Source: Methylococcaceae bacterium UBA4132 (GTDB taxonomy: Bacteria; Pseudomonadota; Gammaproteobacteria; Methylococcales; Methylomonadaceae). Taken from it: 45,006 bases of DNA. The stretch is taken from positions 1 to 45,006 of the forward strand of contig DFWO01000178.1 in the NCBI GenBank assembly GCA_002380945.1, in the 5' to 3' direction. The notes beneath the pieces were generated by a model, which was not told the origin of the DNA, ran no database searches, and saw nothing but the letters and a program-made list of their open reading frames with translations. A program made the translations under genes and the position numbers. Positions 33,242 through 41,661 of the stretch are shown piece by piece; within the stretch, counting starts at the first letter, position 1; the number at the start of each line of letters is the position of its first letter.

Positions 33242-34933
33242 TTAGCTATGCTCGATTAAAAAACCATCCAAAATAAGCGCGTCCAACTGAGCCGCCTGAA
33301 ACGCCAAAATGGCTTCTTCGGCAGTGCGTACAATTGGCTCTTCGTGCATATTAAAACTGGTATTAATCACACTCGCCACGCCTGTTAATTGATAATACTC
33401 ATTGATAATATCGTAATAGGCAGGATTATCGACGCGGCGTATCACCTGTGGTCTGGCGGTATTATCCACATGCACGGCGGCTGGAATATTCTGTTGGGCG
33501 ATAGGCGAAGCATCATAAGTCAGCGTCATAAAACGGGCGGCACAATGGTCTTCTTGCCAATCAGGAAAATACGCGTGCGCTTGTTCTTCGATAATAACAG
33601 GCGCGAACGGCATAAACTCAGTACGGGCAAACTTCTCATTCAACCACTGATTAATACTTTTATCCTGACAAGCCGCCATCACCGTACGATTACCCAAGGC
33701 GCGAGGACCATATTCCATTTTACCCGCTGCCCTAGCCACCACTTTACCTGCCGCCAATAACTTCGCCACCGTGTAAGACAAATTCTCAGGTTCACTGTAA
33801 GACAACCCTGATTTTTGCAACGCGGCTAGCGCGTTTTCCCGATTAATCTCCGTGCCTAAATAAACGTGTGGCTGTAATTTTGGCAGCAAACCATTCTGCA
33901 AACGGGAATACACTTCGTAAGCCGCGCCCGTTGCCAAACCGCCATCACCCATATTCGGATGCACATAAATATTATCTATTTCAGGCAAGGCTAACAAGCG
34001 TTGATTTAATTTAACATTAGCAAATACACCGCCTGCCACTGCCAACTTATTCACGCCTAGTTGTTGCGCTTGTTCTTGTATCCACGCGCAAATCAGGTGT
34101 TCGGTATAGGCTTGAATACCAGCCGCCACATCTTCCTGACTCAAACCATCACATAATTCTCGTAGTGCCGATTGCCCGACTTCTTTGGCAAACTGCAAGG
34201 CAATTCGCGCCAATCTGGCATCAAACAGATTCGCCCAATCAGTTGGATTAGTATGCGCGAGTAAGCGTGATAACAACGGCTCTGGATTACCAAACGCCGC
34301 CAAACCTAACACCTTACCTTCATGGCGCGTGGCTTTAAAACCCAGATAAATCGTCACCGCCGAATACAGCAAACCGATGCTGTTAAGATAGGGTAAATAC
34401 TCAACTTGTTGTAATTTTCCATTCTCACCCAGCCACACTGAACCCCAAGAAAAATCACCGACACCATCCAAAGAAATTACGCCAACACGTTCATCTGAAA
34501 AGGGCGACGCATAATAAGCAGACGCGGCATGAGCTAAATGATGTTCCACAGTTTGCGTAGGCTTATCAGCCAACACACCCGCAGGTTTTTGCCGTTGTTT
34601 AAATAAACGGGTAATGCGTGCAGGCTGTTGTTGCCAATAAAACCGCTTAATATCAGGCTCTTGTTTAGCGACTTTAGCCATGTATTTGAATAAGGTATCC
34701 ACATAAGGCTTTTGATCCCAACGCGACAAACCAGCCAAGGCAACCACATCCACCTGTTCAGCAGTAACACCTGCAATCGCCAACACCTCGGCAATTGCTT
34801 GATGCGGATACGCGTTATCCATTTTAATGCGAGAAATGCGTTCCTCTTCAATAGAGGCAACCAATTGACCATCAATAACAATTGATGCAGCGGAATTATG
34901 ATGACCTACATCATTAATACCGAGAATGACCAT
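33242..34933 (-). CDS. O-carbamoyltransferase (NodU/CmcH/TobZ family)
   Basis: Members use carbamoyl phosphate and ATP to carbamoylate a hydroxyl group of a sugar or natural product. The 563-residue protein has the Kae1-like N-terminal domain (GINDVGHHNSAASIVIDG, EHHLAHAASAYYASPF with the metal-binding histidines, LDGVGDFSWG) and the C-terminal carbamoyltransferase domain (KMEYGPRALGNRTVMA, NTSFNMHEEPIV). It is complete. No biosynthetic cluster surrounds it: neighbours are a peptidase and an Hsp70 operon, so the substrate is unknown. CAGGAT precedes the ATG, and a TATAAT on the minus strand lies at 34970-34975. Confidence 0.9.
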   Translation of the reverse strand: MVILGINDVGHHNSAASIVIDGQLVASIEEERISRIKMDNAYPHQAIAEVLAIAGVTAEQVDVVALAGLSRWDQKPYVDTLFKYMAKVAKQEPDIKRFYWQQQPARITRLFKQRQKPAGVLADKPTQTVEHHLAHAASAYYASPFSDERVGVISLDGVGDFSWGSVWLGENGKLQQVEYLPYLNSIGLLYSAVTIYLGFKATRHEGKVLGLAAFGNPEPLLSRLLAHTNPTDWANLFDARLARIALQFAKEVGQSALRELCDGLSQEDVAAGIQAYTEHLICAWIQEQAQQLGVNKLAVAGGVFANVKLNQRLLALPEIDNIYVHPNMGDGGLATGAAYEVYSRLQNGLLPKLQPHVYLGTEINRENALAALQKSGLSYSEPENLSYTVAKLLAAGKVVARAAGKMEYGPRALGNRTVMAACQDKSINQWLNEKFARTEFMPFAPVIIEEQAHAYFPDWQEDHCAARFMTLTYDASPIAQQNIPAAVHVDNTARPQVIRRVDNPAYYDIINEYYQLTGVASVINTSFNMHEEPIVRTAEEAILAFQAAQLDALILDGFLIEHS

Positions 34934-35161
34934 AAATAAATATCCTGAAAATTAAACTAATTAGCGGACATTATACATGGTCAACTTGTGATTAAGTGTA
35001 TAGGGTAGGCGACTCTTGATTGGAGTTTTGTATCGTTTCAATGTTAAGGCGCGTAGGTATCTACACAATTTAAGCAAAATAGCTTAAAACGACAGCTATG
35101 AAAAAAACTATCAGCTGTAACTGATAATTATCCTAAAATTCATAATGTGCATGAGATGAAA

Positions 35162-35183
35162 CAGGGCGGATGAATCCGCCCTG
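35162..35183 (-). terminator. Hairpin behind the Hsp70-like gene
   Basis: CAGGGCGGA (35162-35170) and TCCGCCCTG (35175-35183) make a perfect 9-bp GC-rich stem with a TGAA loop, 3 nt after the Hsp70-like stop (minus strand). The following minus-strand bases are TTTCATCT, a weak U-run, so termination is likely but not certain. Confidence 0.6.
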
Positions 35184-35186
35184 ACG

Positions 35187-37217
35187 TTACTCCCCTGCCC
35201 TCACATCAAATTCAATCTTCCATTGTCCATTGTCTTTTTGTGATACAGCTTGTAATTCTAATGTGCCAACTTCGGTGACAGCGGCGCGTAAATGCACGGG
35301 AACAACTTCACCCACACGGCGACCGTCTTCAGCGAGAGTGATTTCAATTTCATCGAGTTCGGCTAATTCGTCTTCTGTCCAGTAATCTAAACGCGTGCCG
35401 ACTATATCGTCACGGCGCGTGTTGGAGGCGAAGAACCGAAAACGCACAGGTTCACCAACGACTAAACCAAATTCATCATCGGGCAGTTCTTTTTGCGTGC
35501 CTTCTTCCATACCGAATGGCGCGATACAGAGGGCTTCAATTTCAGGTGGTAAGCCAGGGACGGCGGGCATCGCGCTTTCTATGCCAACATAGTAAGCGGC
35601 GGCAGTACCACCTTTAATACGCACGCCTTTACCTTGACGGACAAAACTGTAATATGCCGCGCCTCTAGCAACCGCTAGGTCTAAATCAGCCCCTGCTAAT
35701 AACCGTGCTTCGGGAGCTTGTTCAGCCTCTAACCATGAGTTTAAAACGTCCATTAAGCGATTCGCTAACACGTCCGCTTTTAATACCCCGCCATTAAATA
35801 ACACGGCGGTTGGGTGTAAAAACGTGGCGTTGTCAGGCAGGTTTACATCTTTTAAGTCTTCGGTGGCGTGTTGTTGTTTAGCGAGGAAAGCCGCTAAGTG
35901 GCGAGTAATTGCCGCGTCTTGGGCATACGGTAAGCCAGCCGTTCTTAAGCCCGCACGGGTACGACTAATGGGGCGGTCACTGGCGGCAACTTTCGGTAAA
36001 AAGCCTTCGACTAACACACGGTTGACTTCTTCACGCGTTAATTCAGTGCGTAATGTGCCGCCGATTAACGATGAGCCACGATTGGCGACGACTAACGGGA
36101 TGTTATCTACATCATCTTGCGAGAAGATTTTTTCTTTAGCATCACGGCAACTGTGGGTTAAAGCTTGGATTTGCCAAGGCTCTAGGCGTTTGCCGTCTTT
36201 TTCTAGTTTGGCTTTGACGGTGTACGCCAATGCCAAATCCATATTATCACCACCTAATAGAATATGGTCGCCGACCGCTACGCGGGTCAGTTCCAGATTG
36301 CCATTTTGTTCAGTGACGGCGATTAAGGATAAGTCGGTCGTACCACCGCCCACGTCGATGACTAAAATAACGTCGCCGCATTTAGCTTGTTTGCGCCATT
36401 CGCCTTGGCTTTTTTCTATCCAGCTATAAACGGCGGCTTGGGGTTCTTCTAATAAAATCGCTTGGTTTAAGCCAACAGCACGCGCGGCTTCTACGGTCAA
36501 TTCACGCGCCGCAGGATCAAATGAGGCGGGAACGGTAATGACTAAATCTTGTTCAGCTAACGGTGCGTTCGGGTGTTGGTGTTGCCACGCATCACGGATG
36601 TGTTGCAAATAAGCAGTCGTTGCTTGAAATGGCGAGACGCGCTCGATTTCTTCGGGGGCATCGGCAGGCAATATTGGAGCTTTACAATCCACACCCGCAT
36701 GACATAACCAACTTTTCGCACTAGACACTAAACGTATCGGGGTTTTGCTACCCAAATTACGCGCCACTTCACCGACTAGGTGTTCTGGTTTATTTGTCCA
36801 CGGTAAAGCAGTTTCACCCTCTGCAATTTCGACTTCATGAGCTTGATACAGAAATGATGGCAGTTGATTTTTGTCTTCGACCATACCCAGCGCGGTTAAT
36901 TGCGGGATTGCCATGACTTGCTGTGAAAATTCAGCATCTTCATCGTCACTGGCTTTTGCATAAGACAATACGCAGTGGGTTGTGCCTAAGTCGATACCAA
37001 CAAAAAAATGCTGGTCGGTCGTGTTATCCTCTGTGGATGTAGGCGTTTCAGCAACGACTGGTGCGACTGGCTCAGCGGGTGCTTGTGTGGGTACTTCGAC
37101 CATTTCAACTGGCTGAGTCGCTGTTGTCGGTTCGGCTGGTTTACCCATGTTGGCAAATGCTGACGTGCTTGTCGTTTCAGGGGGTTTAGGTTTTTTGATG
37201 TGATCGAATAAACTCAT
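35187..37217 (-). CDS. Hsp70-family protein with N-terminal extension
   Basis: The 676-residue protein has an actin-like Hsp70 ATPase domain from about residue 72 (FFVGIDLGTTHCVLSYAKA, then LEEPQAAVYSW and VIDVGGGTTDLSLI as phosphate and adenosine motifs). It is preceded by about 70 residues rich in Pro, Thr, Glu and Val. The C-terminal part is shorter than in DnaK and lacks its helical lid and EEVD-type end, so it is not DnaK. The gene overlaps the DUF2760 gene by 4 nt (ATGA), as Hsp70/DUF2760 pairs do in other proteobacteria. Its clients are unknown. Confidence 0.88.
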   Translation of the reverse strand: MSLFDHIKKPKPPETTSTSAFANMGKPAEPTTATQPVEMVEVPTQAPAEPVAPVVAETPTSTEDNTTDQHFFVGIDLGTTHCVLSYAKASDDEDAEFSQQVMAIPQLTALGMVEDKNQLPSFLYQAHEVEIAEGETALPWTNKPEHLVGEVARNLGSKTPIRLVSSAKSWLCHAGVDCKAPILPADAPEEIERVSPFQATTAYLQHIRDAWQHQHPNAPLAEQDLVITVPASFDPAARELTVEAARAVGLNQAILLEEPQAAVYSWIEKSQGEWRKQAKCGDVILVIDVGGGTTDLSLIAVTEQNGNLELTRVAVGDHILLGGDNMDLALAYTVKAKLEKDGKRLEPWQIQALTHSCRDAKEKIFSQDDVDNIPLVVANRGSSLIGGTLRTELTREEVNRVLVEGFLPKVAASDRPISRTRAGLRTAGLPYAQDAAITRHLAAFLAKQQHATEDLKDVNLPDNATFLHPTAVLFNGGVLKADVLANRLMDVLNSWLEAEQAPEARLLAGADLDLAVARGAAYYSFVRQGKGVRIKGGTAAAYYVGIESAMPAVPGLPPEIEALCIAPFGMEEGTQKELPDDEFGLVVGEPVRFRFFASNTRRDDIVGTRLDYWTEDELAELDEIEITLAEDGRRVGEVVPVHLRAAVTEVGTLELQAVSQKDNGQWKIEFDVRAGE

Positions 37218-37855
37218 AATTCAACCTCAGCGGCGGCGATAATCGCGGCGTTGTGTCCTTGCGTCAGTTTAGGCAAACGAATATTGGTGACTTGCCAACC
37301 TTTATGAATCAGCGTACCTGTAAATGGTGCTGAGCCAACGATATTGCCCGTTAAACGCACGGTCGCAGCATCAAAGCCTTGCTGTAAGGTGATTTTTTTA
37401 CCTTCATCTTCGCTACGCACAGGAGCTAAACTGAAATGCTCATTAATGGCTTTACGACAACCTTCATGCACCACTCGCGCCGCAATACCTATATCAGCAT
37501 CACTATAGGCGGCTATGTCCTCTTCGATGAAGTCGATAAAACGCGCTTCTTTTTGCAATAAACCCAACAATTGCAACGCGGCATCAGGGGTGGCTTCTTT
37601 TAAAATGACGGGTTCAGGTGTTGGTGCTGGAACCAATTTTTCGACTTCAACGATTTTTTCAACTTCGACAATTTTAACGATGGGTTCAGCGGGTACTTGT
37701 GCCGTTTCTAGTTTACGGCGACTCATGCTAACCACCATGCTTATCAGCAAGATAATCAGCGTTAATGCCAACACAGCCACGGTACCAGCAAGACAAACAT
37801 GCCATAAGTCAAACGTGGTCGGCTGTAAAGATAAATCAATAGTATAGGTATTCAT
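37214..37855 (-). CDS. DUF2760 membrane protein
   Basis: This 213-residue protein has one membrane helix (about residues 20-45), a Val/Glu/Lys repeat linker (IVKIVEVEKIVEVEKLVP) and a C-terminal domain (about 90-213; LLGLLQKEARFIDFIEEDI, GFDAATVRLTGNIVG) that I recognise as DUF2760. This domain is commonly coded next to an Hsp70-like protein. The linker is probably an elongated or coiled spacer. Overlap with the Hsp70 gene implies they act together, perhaps with DUF2760 tethering the chaperone at the inner membrane; that is inference. Confidence 0.85.
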   Translation of the reverse strand: MNTYTIDLSLQPTTFDLWHVCLAGTVAVLALTLIILLISMVVSMSRRKLETAQVPAEPIVKIVEVEKIVEVEKLVPAPTPEPVILKEATPDAALQLLGLLQKEARFIDFIEEDIAAYSDADIGIAARVVHEGCRKAINEHFSLAPVRSEDEGKKITLQQGFDAATVRLTGNIVGSAPFTGTLIHKGWQVTNIRLPKLTQGHNAAIIAAAEVEL

Positions 37856-37872
37856 TGCAAAAGACTCGTAGA

Positions 37873-38256
37873 TTACTTGGATTGACCCGACTGACGGGCT
37901 GCTTCGGCATACATCATATTTTGTAGAGCATCACGCGTAATTTGTAGGCGTAATTGTTTTAAATGACGGTCTGCAATGGTTTCGGGAACTTTTTCATCCA
38001 GATAAACTTCACGCATTTTGGTTAATACAGGTTCGCATTGTTTGATGATGGCATCGGTTGCGGCGCGGCTTTCTTGGCTTTGATATTCCGATTTTTGCAT
38101 TTCATCACTGACGCATTTTTTATACTCATACTTAGCCGCTTGGATTTTTTCGATGGTCGCTTCAGAAATAGTGGTGTTTTGCCATTCATTTTTAGTATTT
38201 TCGGCATAGCTATTGCTCGCCAAGACTACAGCGACTAAACATAATATTCTTTTCAT
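37873..38256 (-). CDS. Small secreted helical protein of unknown function
   Basis: From the ATG at 38256 (AGGA upstream) the product has 127 residues with a signal peptide (KRILCLVAVVLASNSYA) and a mature, highly charged, mainly helical domain with two cysteines (YKKCVSDE and IIKQCEPVL) that may form a disulfide in the periplasm. A start 22 codons upstream is also open but would place the signal peptide internally. I do not recognise the family. It is 17 nt upstream of the DUF2760 gene on the same strand and so is probably part of the Hsp70 operon. Confidence 0.7.
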   Translation of the reverse strand: MKRILCLVAVVLASNSYAENTKNEWQNTTISEATIEKIQAAKYEYKKCVSDEMQKSEYQSQESRAATDAIIKQCEPVLTKMREVYLDEKVPETIADRHLKQLRLQITRDALQNMMYAEAARQSGQSK

Positions 38257-38295
38257 GGGAATCCTTAATGTGAAAGGGGCGTGACTAGCGTACAT

Positions 38296-38328
38296 AGACC
38301 TTTGAGGTTTTAAAAACCTCAAAGGTCT
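38296..38328. repeat. 33-bp perfect palindrome
   Basis: AGACCTTTGAGGTTTT (38296-38311) and its exact reverse complement (38313-38328) flank a single central base. It lies between the htpX stop and the start of the small secreted protein gene. Its length and perfection suggest a dispersed palindromic element, and it could terminate htpX transcription. Confidence 0.8.
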
Positions 38329-38341
38329 TGCAAGTCGTTAA

Positions 38342-39220
38342 TTAACGTTGATTTTGTAAAGCGGCAATGCGCTCTTCTAATGGGGGGTGACTCATAAACA
38401 AACGCATCATACCATCACCACTATTAATACCAAATGCGGCGAGTTGACCAGGTAATTGGGGGGCTTCATGGGCGCGTTGCAACGCGCGTAATGCACTAAT
38501 CATTTTTTCGCGTCCTGCTAAATTTGCACCACCTGCATCGGCTCTAAATTCGCGGTAACGTGAAAACCACATCACCAACATAGAAGCCAAAATGCCCAAG
38601 GCAATTTGTGCCACCATCTGCACAATATAATAAGCAGGACCACGACCGCGTTCAGTATTAAATACCGTGCGATCCACGACATGACCAATAATAGTGGCAA
38701 AGAAATACACAAAGGTATTCAATACGCCCTGCATTAATGCCATCGTCACCATATCGCCATTAGCAACATGGCTCATTTCATGCCCAATGACCGCTTCCAC
38801 TTCATCGGCATTCATAGTTTGCAATAAGCCTGAGCTGACCGCGACTAACGCACTGTTGCGACTCATACCTGTCGCAAACGCATTGGGTTCTGGCGTATTA
38901 AAAATACCAACTTCGGGCATATCAACACCTACACGTTGTGCTTGACGTGTCACTACATCAAGCAACCAGCGTTCAGTTTGATCTTGGGGTTGCTCAATCA
39001 CATAAACACCCATAGCACTTTTCGCCATCCACTTAGACATGGCTAGGGAAATAACTGAACCTGTCATACCAATCACAGCTGACATAACTAATAAAGCATT
39101 AAGATTAAGCCCGACACCTTGCGCATCCAGCGTGCCGCTTAAGCCTAAGACACTAAAAATAATACTGACAACAATCATGATGGCGATGTTAGTCGCCAAA
39201 AAAAGCAAAATACGCATCAT
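38342..39220 (-). CDS. htpX: Membrane zinc protease HtpX
   Basis: HtpX is an inner-membrane M48 metalloprotease that degrades misfolded membrane proteins alongside FtsH. The 292-residue protein (E. coli 293) has two N-terminal helices (about 4-26, 40-62), the zinc motif HEMSH (residues 147-151, in VIGHEMSHVANGD), two further helices, and the distal glutamate region FRADAGGANLAGR. It is intact. It lies upstream of the Hsp70-like cluster on the same strand but is separated by a large palindrome. Confidence 0.96.
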   Translation of the reverse strand: MMRILLFLATNIAIMIVVSIIFSVLGLSGTLDAQGVGLNLNALLVMSAVIGMTGSVISLAMSKWMAKSAMGVYVIEQPQDQTERWLLDVVTRQAQRVGVDMPEVGIFNTPEPNAFATGMSRNSALVAVSSGLLQTMNADEVEAVIGHEMSHVANGDMVTMALMQGVLNTFVYFFATIIGHVVDRTVFNTERGRGPAYYIVQMVAQIALGILASMLVMWFSRYREFRADAGGANLAGREKMISALRALQRAHEAPQLPGQLAAFGINSGDGMMRLFMSHPPLEERIAALQNQR

Positions 39221-39336
39221 GGGAATAGCCTCTTTGTGAGTTGACGTTCGGGGTTATATGGGGATTGAATAAATTAATTCAATGTTTTTTCAGGATGATA
39301 CTATAACTACACTGTCATTAACTGGAGATTAAGTTC

Positions 39337-40455
39337 ATGTATTCACTAAAAACTACGCTGACTGCACTGCTGTTATTTAACACGGGTTTGGCTTTTGCAC
39401 AACCTAATAATCATCAAGACGTGCTTAATCAGCTATCGCTACCTGCTGGATTTTCTATTGCTATTTATGCAGATAACGTCGCCAATGCGCGTAGTTTGGC
39501 ATTAGCTGAGGATGGCGTGGTCTTTGTCGGCACAGGTAAAGAAGGCAAAGTGTACGCGCTAGCCGATGCCAATCATGATGGCGTTGCCGATCATCGTTAT
39601 GTGATTGCGGAAAATTTATTCATGCCCAACGGCGTAGCCTATAAAGACGGCGCGTTGTATGTAGCGGCGGTTAATCGAATTTTACGCTTTGATGCTATTA
39701 CTCAACATTTGGACAATCCACCCGCGCCTGTCGTTGTCACTGATAAACTGCCCGATGATAAACATCATGGCTGGAAATATCTGCGCTTTGGCTCTGATAA
39801 TAAACTATACACGGCAGTCGGTGCGCCGTGTAATATTTGCGACCCTGAAAAAGACATTTACACCTCACTCATACGCTTAAATCCTAATGGCAGTGAACTT
39901 GAAATTCTCGCGCGTGGCATAAGAAATACCGTTGGCTTCGACTGGCAACCTGACACCAACGCGCTATTTTTTAACGACAACGGACGTGATTATTTAGGTG
40001 ATGACGAACCCGCCGATGAACTCAACCAGTGGACGACCAAAGGCGAACATTTTGGCTATCCGTATTGTCATGGCGGCGACACGCTTGATCCTGAATTTGG
40101 CGCGGGTAAAAAATGCGCGGACTACACCGCCCCTGTCTGGAAATACAAAGCCCATATCGCGCCATTAGGAATGCGTTTTTATACAGGCAGCTCTTTTCCC
40201 GTCGAGTACAAAAATCAATTATTCGTTGCCCAACACGGTTCTTGGAATCGCACGGAACCGCAAGGTTATCGCGTCGCGTTAGTAAAATTCAAAGACCACA
40301 AACCCGTCGCCGAACAAGCTTTTATCAGCGGCTGGTTGACAAATAAAGGCGAAGTTTTGGGGCGACCTGTCGATATATTAACTTTGCCAGACGGCAGTCT
40401 ATTAATTAGTGATGATAAGCTAGGCGTGATTTACAAAGTGACTTACCAGCCTTAA
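39337..40455 (+). CDS. PQQ-dependent sugar dehydrogenase-like protein (sorbosone dehydrogenase family)
   Basis: The 372-residue protein has a signal peptide (LKTTLTALLLFNTGLAFA) and a six-bladed beta-propeller of the soluble glucose/L-sorbosone dehydrogenase family, which oxidises sugars with PQQ in the periplasm. Family pieces are HHGWKYLRFGSDNKLYTAVG, RNTVGFDWQPDTNALFFNDN, GEHFGYPYCHGGD, HIAPLGMRFYTGSSFP and FVAQHGSWNRTEPQGYRV. Four cysteines near CNIC and GKKC may form disulfides. No cytochrome partner is adjacent. A start and activity with PQQ are likely but not proven by sequence. It ends 2 nt before mntA. Confidence 0.88.
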   Translation: MYSLKTTLTALLLFNTGLAFAQPNNHQDVLNQLSLPAGFSIAIYADNVANARSLALAEDGVVFVGTGKEGKVYALADANHDGVADHRYVIAENLFMPNGVAYKDGALYVAAVNRILRFDAITQHLDNPPAPVVVTDKLPDDKHHGWKYLRFGSDNKLYTAVGAPCNICDPEKDIYTSLIRLNPNGSELEILARGIRNTVGFDWQPDTNALFFNDNGRDYLGDDEPADELNQWTTKGEHFGYPYCHGGDTLDPEFGAGKKCADYTAPVWKYKAHIAPLGMRFYTGSSFPVEYKNQLFVAQHGSWNRTEPQGYRVALVKFKDHKPVAEQAFISGWLTNKGEVLGRPVDILTLPDGSLLISDDKLGVIYKVTYQP

Positions 40456-40457
40456 TC

Positions 40458-40868
40458 ATGAGTGACATCCAACAAGCTATTACCGAATTAGCCAAGCAAA
40501 ATGCCGATATAGTGATTGTTTGGCTTTATGGTTCGCGTGCTAAAGGCACGGCTAATATAAACAGTGATTATGATTTAGCCGTTGCCTTTAAATCCTTTAT
40601 TAAAAATAATCCGTTAGAAAACCGCCTTAGACCAGAATGTTTAGCACTTGATTGGCAACAAGCTTTAGGTTTACATGATTTTCAATTATCCATTATTGAT
40701 ATTAATCAAGCACCGATTCCATTAGCATGGCAAGTCATAAAAGCAAATTATGTATTATATTGCGCTGATGAATGGCGATTATGGCAAGAAACGCAACGTA
40801 TTCAAAGCCGCATGGAAATAGATTTTATAAGACCTATTAAAAAATACCCCTTGCAGTTATGGAACTAA
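40458..40868 (+). CDS. mntA: MntA-like minimal nucleotidyltransferase (antitoxin)
   Basis: The 136-residue protein carries the nucleotidyltransferase motif GSx10DxD exactly: Gly25-Ser26, then Asp37-Tyr-Asp39 (GSRAKGTANINSDYDLAVAF). In MntA/HepT pairs this enzyme adds AMP to a tyrosine of the HEPN toxin and neutralises it. The gene is followed directly by the hepT homologue, which has an internal stop. It starts 2 nt after the sugar dehydrogenase gene and probably depends on that gene's transcript. The reading frame itself is intact. Confidence 0.9.
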   Translation: MSDIQQAITELAKQNADIVIVWLYGSRAKGTANINSDYDLAVAFKSFIKNNPLENRLRPECLALDWQQALGLHDFQLSIIDINQAPIPLAWQVIKANYVLYCADEWRLWQETQRIQSRMEIDFIRPIKKYPLQLWN

Positions 40869-40873
40869 ATATC

Positions 40874-41293
40874 ATGTTAAAAGACTATCTTATCGCTATT
40901 GAACAACATAAATCTGAATGTTTAGAGGATTTAAATCAATTATCTGATATTGCCAGACAACGGATATTTAACAGAATTGAAGGGCGAGCGGCTGAAAGAG
41001 CGTTACAAGTATTAATTGAAGCCTGTATTGGTACTACAAAACATTGGTTAAAAGCATTACATAAAAACTAACCCTTAGATGCCTATGACAATTTTAATAA
41101 ATTGGCGGAGTTACAAAAAATATCAACTGATGAATTAAAAAAATGGCGAAAAATTATCGGTATGAGAAATGCCTTAGTGCATGATTACTTAACCATTGAT
41201 AATGAATTGCTACAGCAATTATTAGCCGAACGGCATTATTTATTTTTAATCGACTTTTTGGAAAAATCTTGTCGAAATATTGAAACCTTGTAA
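40874..41293 (+). pseudogene. hepT: HepT-like HEPN toxin gene with in-frame stop
   Basis: The frame beginning MLKDYLIAIEQHKSECLEDL covers the N-terminal helices of a HepT (DUF86) protein but stops at TAA 41069-41071 (codon 66). The same frame then continues without any shift as PLDAYDNFNKLAELQK and reaches the HEPN active site RNALVHDY: Arg98, His103 and the modifiable Tyr105 (Rx4HxY), ending at 41293. The total of 140 codons fits the family. A single nonsense change thus removes the RNase half. The second half could only be made by read-through or restart. HEPN activity is most likely lost. Confidence 0.85.
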
Positions 41294-41296
41294 TCA

Positions 41297-41362
41297 GAAT
41301 ACAAACTTAAGTTTGTATTCCAAACAGAAAACCTATCATTGGTGTGCAAACTTAAGTTTGCA
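41297..41362. repeat. Two adjacent palindromes with AAACTTAAGTTT core
   Basis: A perfect 24-bp palindrome (41297-41320, GAATACAAACTT plus its complement) is followed 24 bp later by a perfect 18-bp palindrome (41345-41362, TGCAAACTT plus its complement). They share the core AAACTTAAGTTT. They lie just behind the broken hepT and ahead of a further coding relic. Confidence 0.8.
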
Positions 41363-41372
41363 TTCCTAAAAC

Positions 41373-41600
41373 CTAAAAAATCACGAAAACATCAATATTC
41401 AATTACTACTGGTAAAAAACATTGTGCCGATTGCGCAAAAACCGACTTTAACACTGACATTTAATGAAATCGGCACACAAACCCACAGTTTTAAAAGCGG
41501 TAGTCATCAAATCGCGGTGAAAGTAGTTGATAACGAAGACTTAGAAAATATTGAAGTAGTGACGTTAAATGCCAATAGCAACGGAGTAAAACAGCGTTAG
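41373..41600 (+). pseudogene. C-terminal coding relic, possibly of a DNA methyltransferase
   Basis: This stretch is open for about 75 codons to TAG 41598-41600 and has no ATG start. It ends with protein-like sequence including SFKSGSHQIAVKVVDNEDLE and a short tail NSNGVKQR. The pattern HQIAVKVVDN..LEN-I-E recalls the C-terminal end of type III-like or other adenine-specific DNA methyltransferases. This is recall without a search, so the identity is weak; that it is a gene tail is more secure. Apart from this and two palindromes the 368-nt gap between hepT and nudF shows nothing. Confidence 0.35.
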
Positions 41601-41661
41601 CGGTTTTTAAGCGATTGAACACCTGATTAATCTCTGAAACAAATTTTTTAATAGGCAAATC

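Noticed and set aside
41297..41362. Tandem palindromes as a possible CRISPR array
   Set aside because: There are only two units of unequal length, perfectly self-complementary and separated by 24 bp; no regular repeat-spacer pattern follows.
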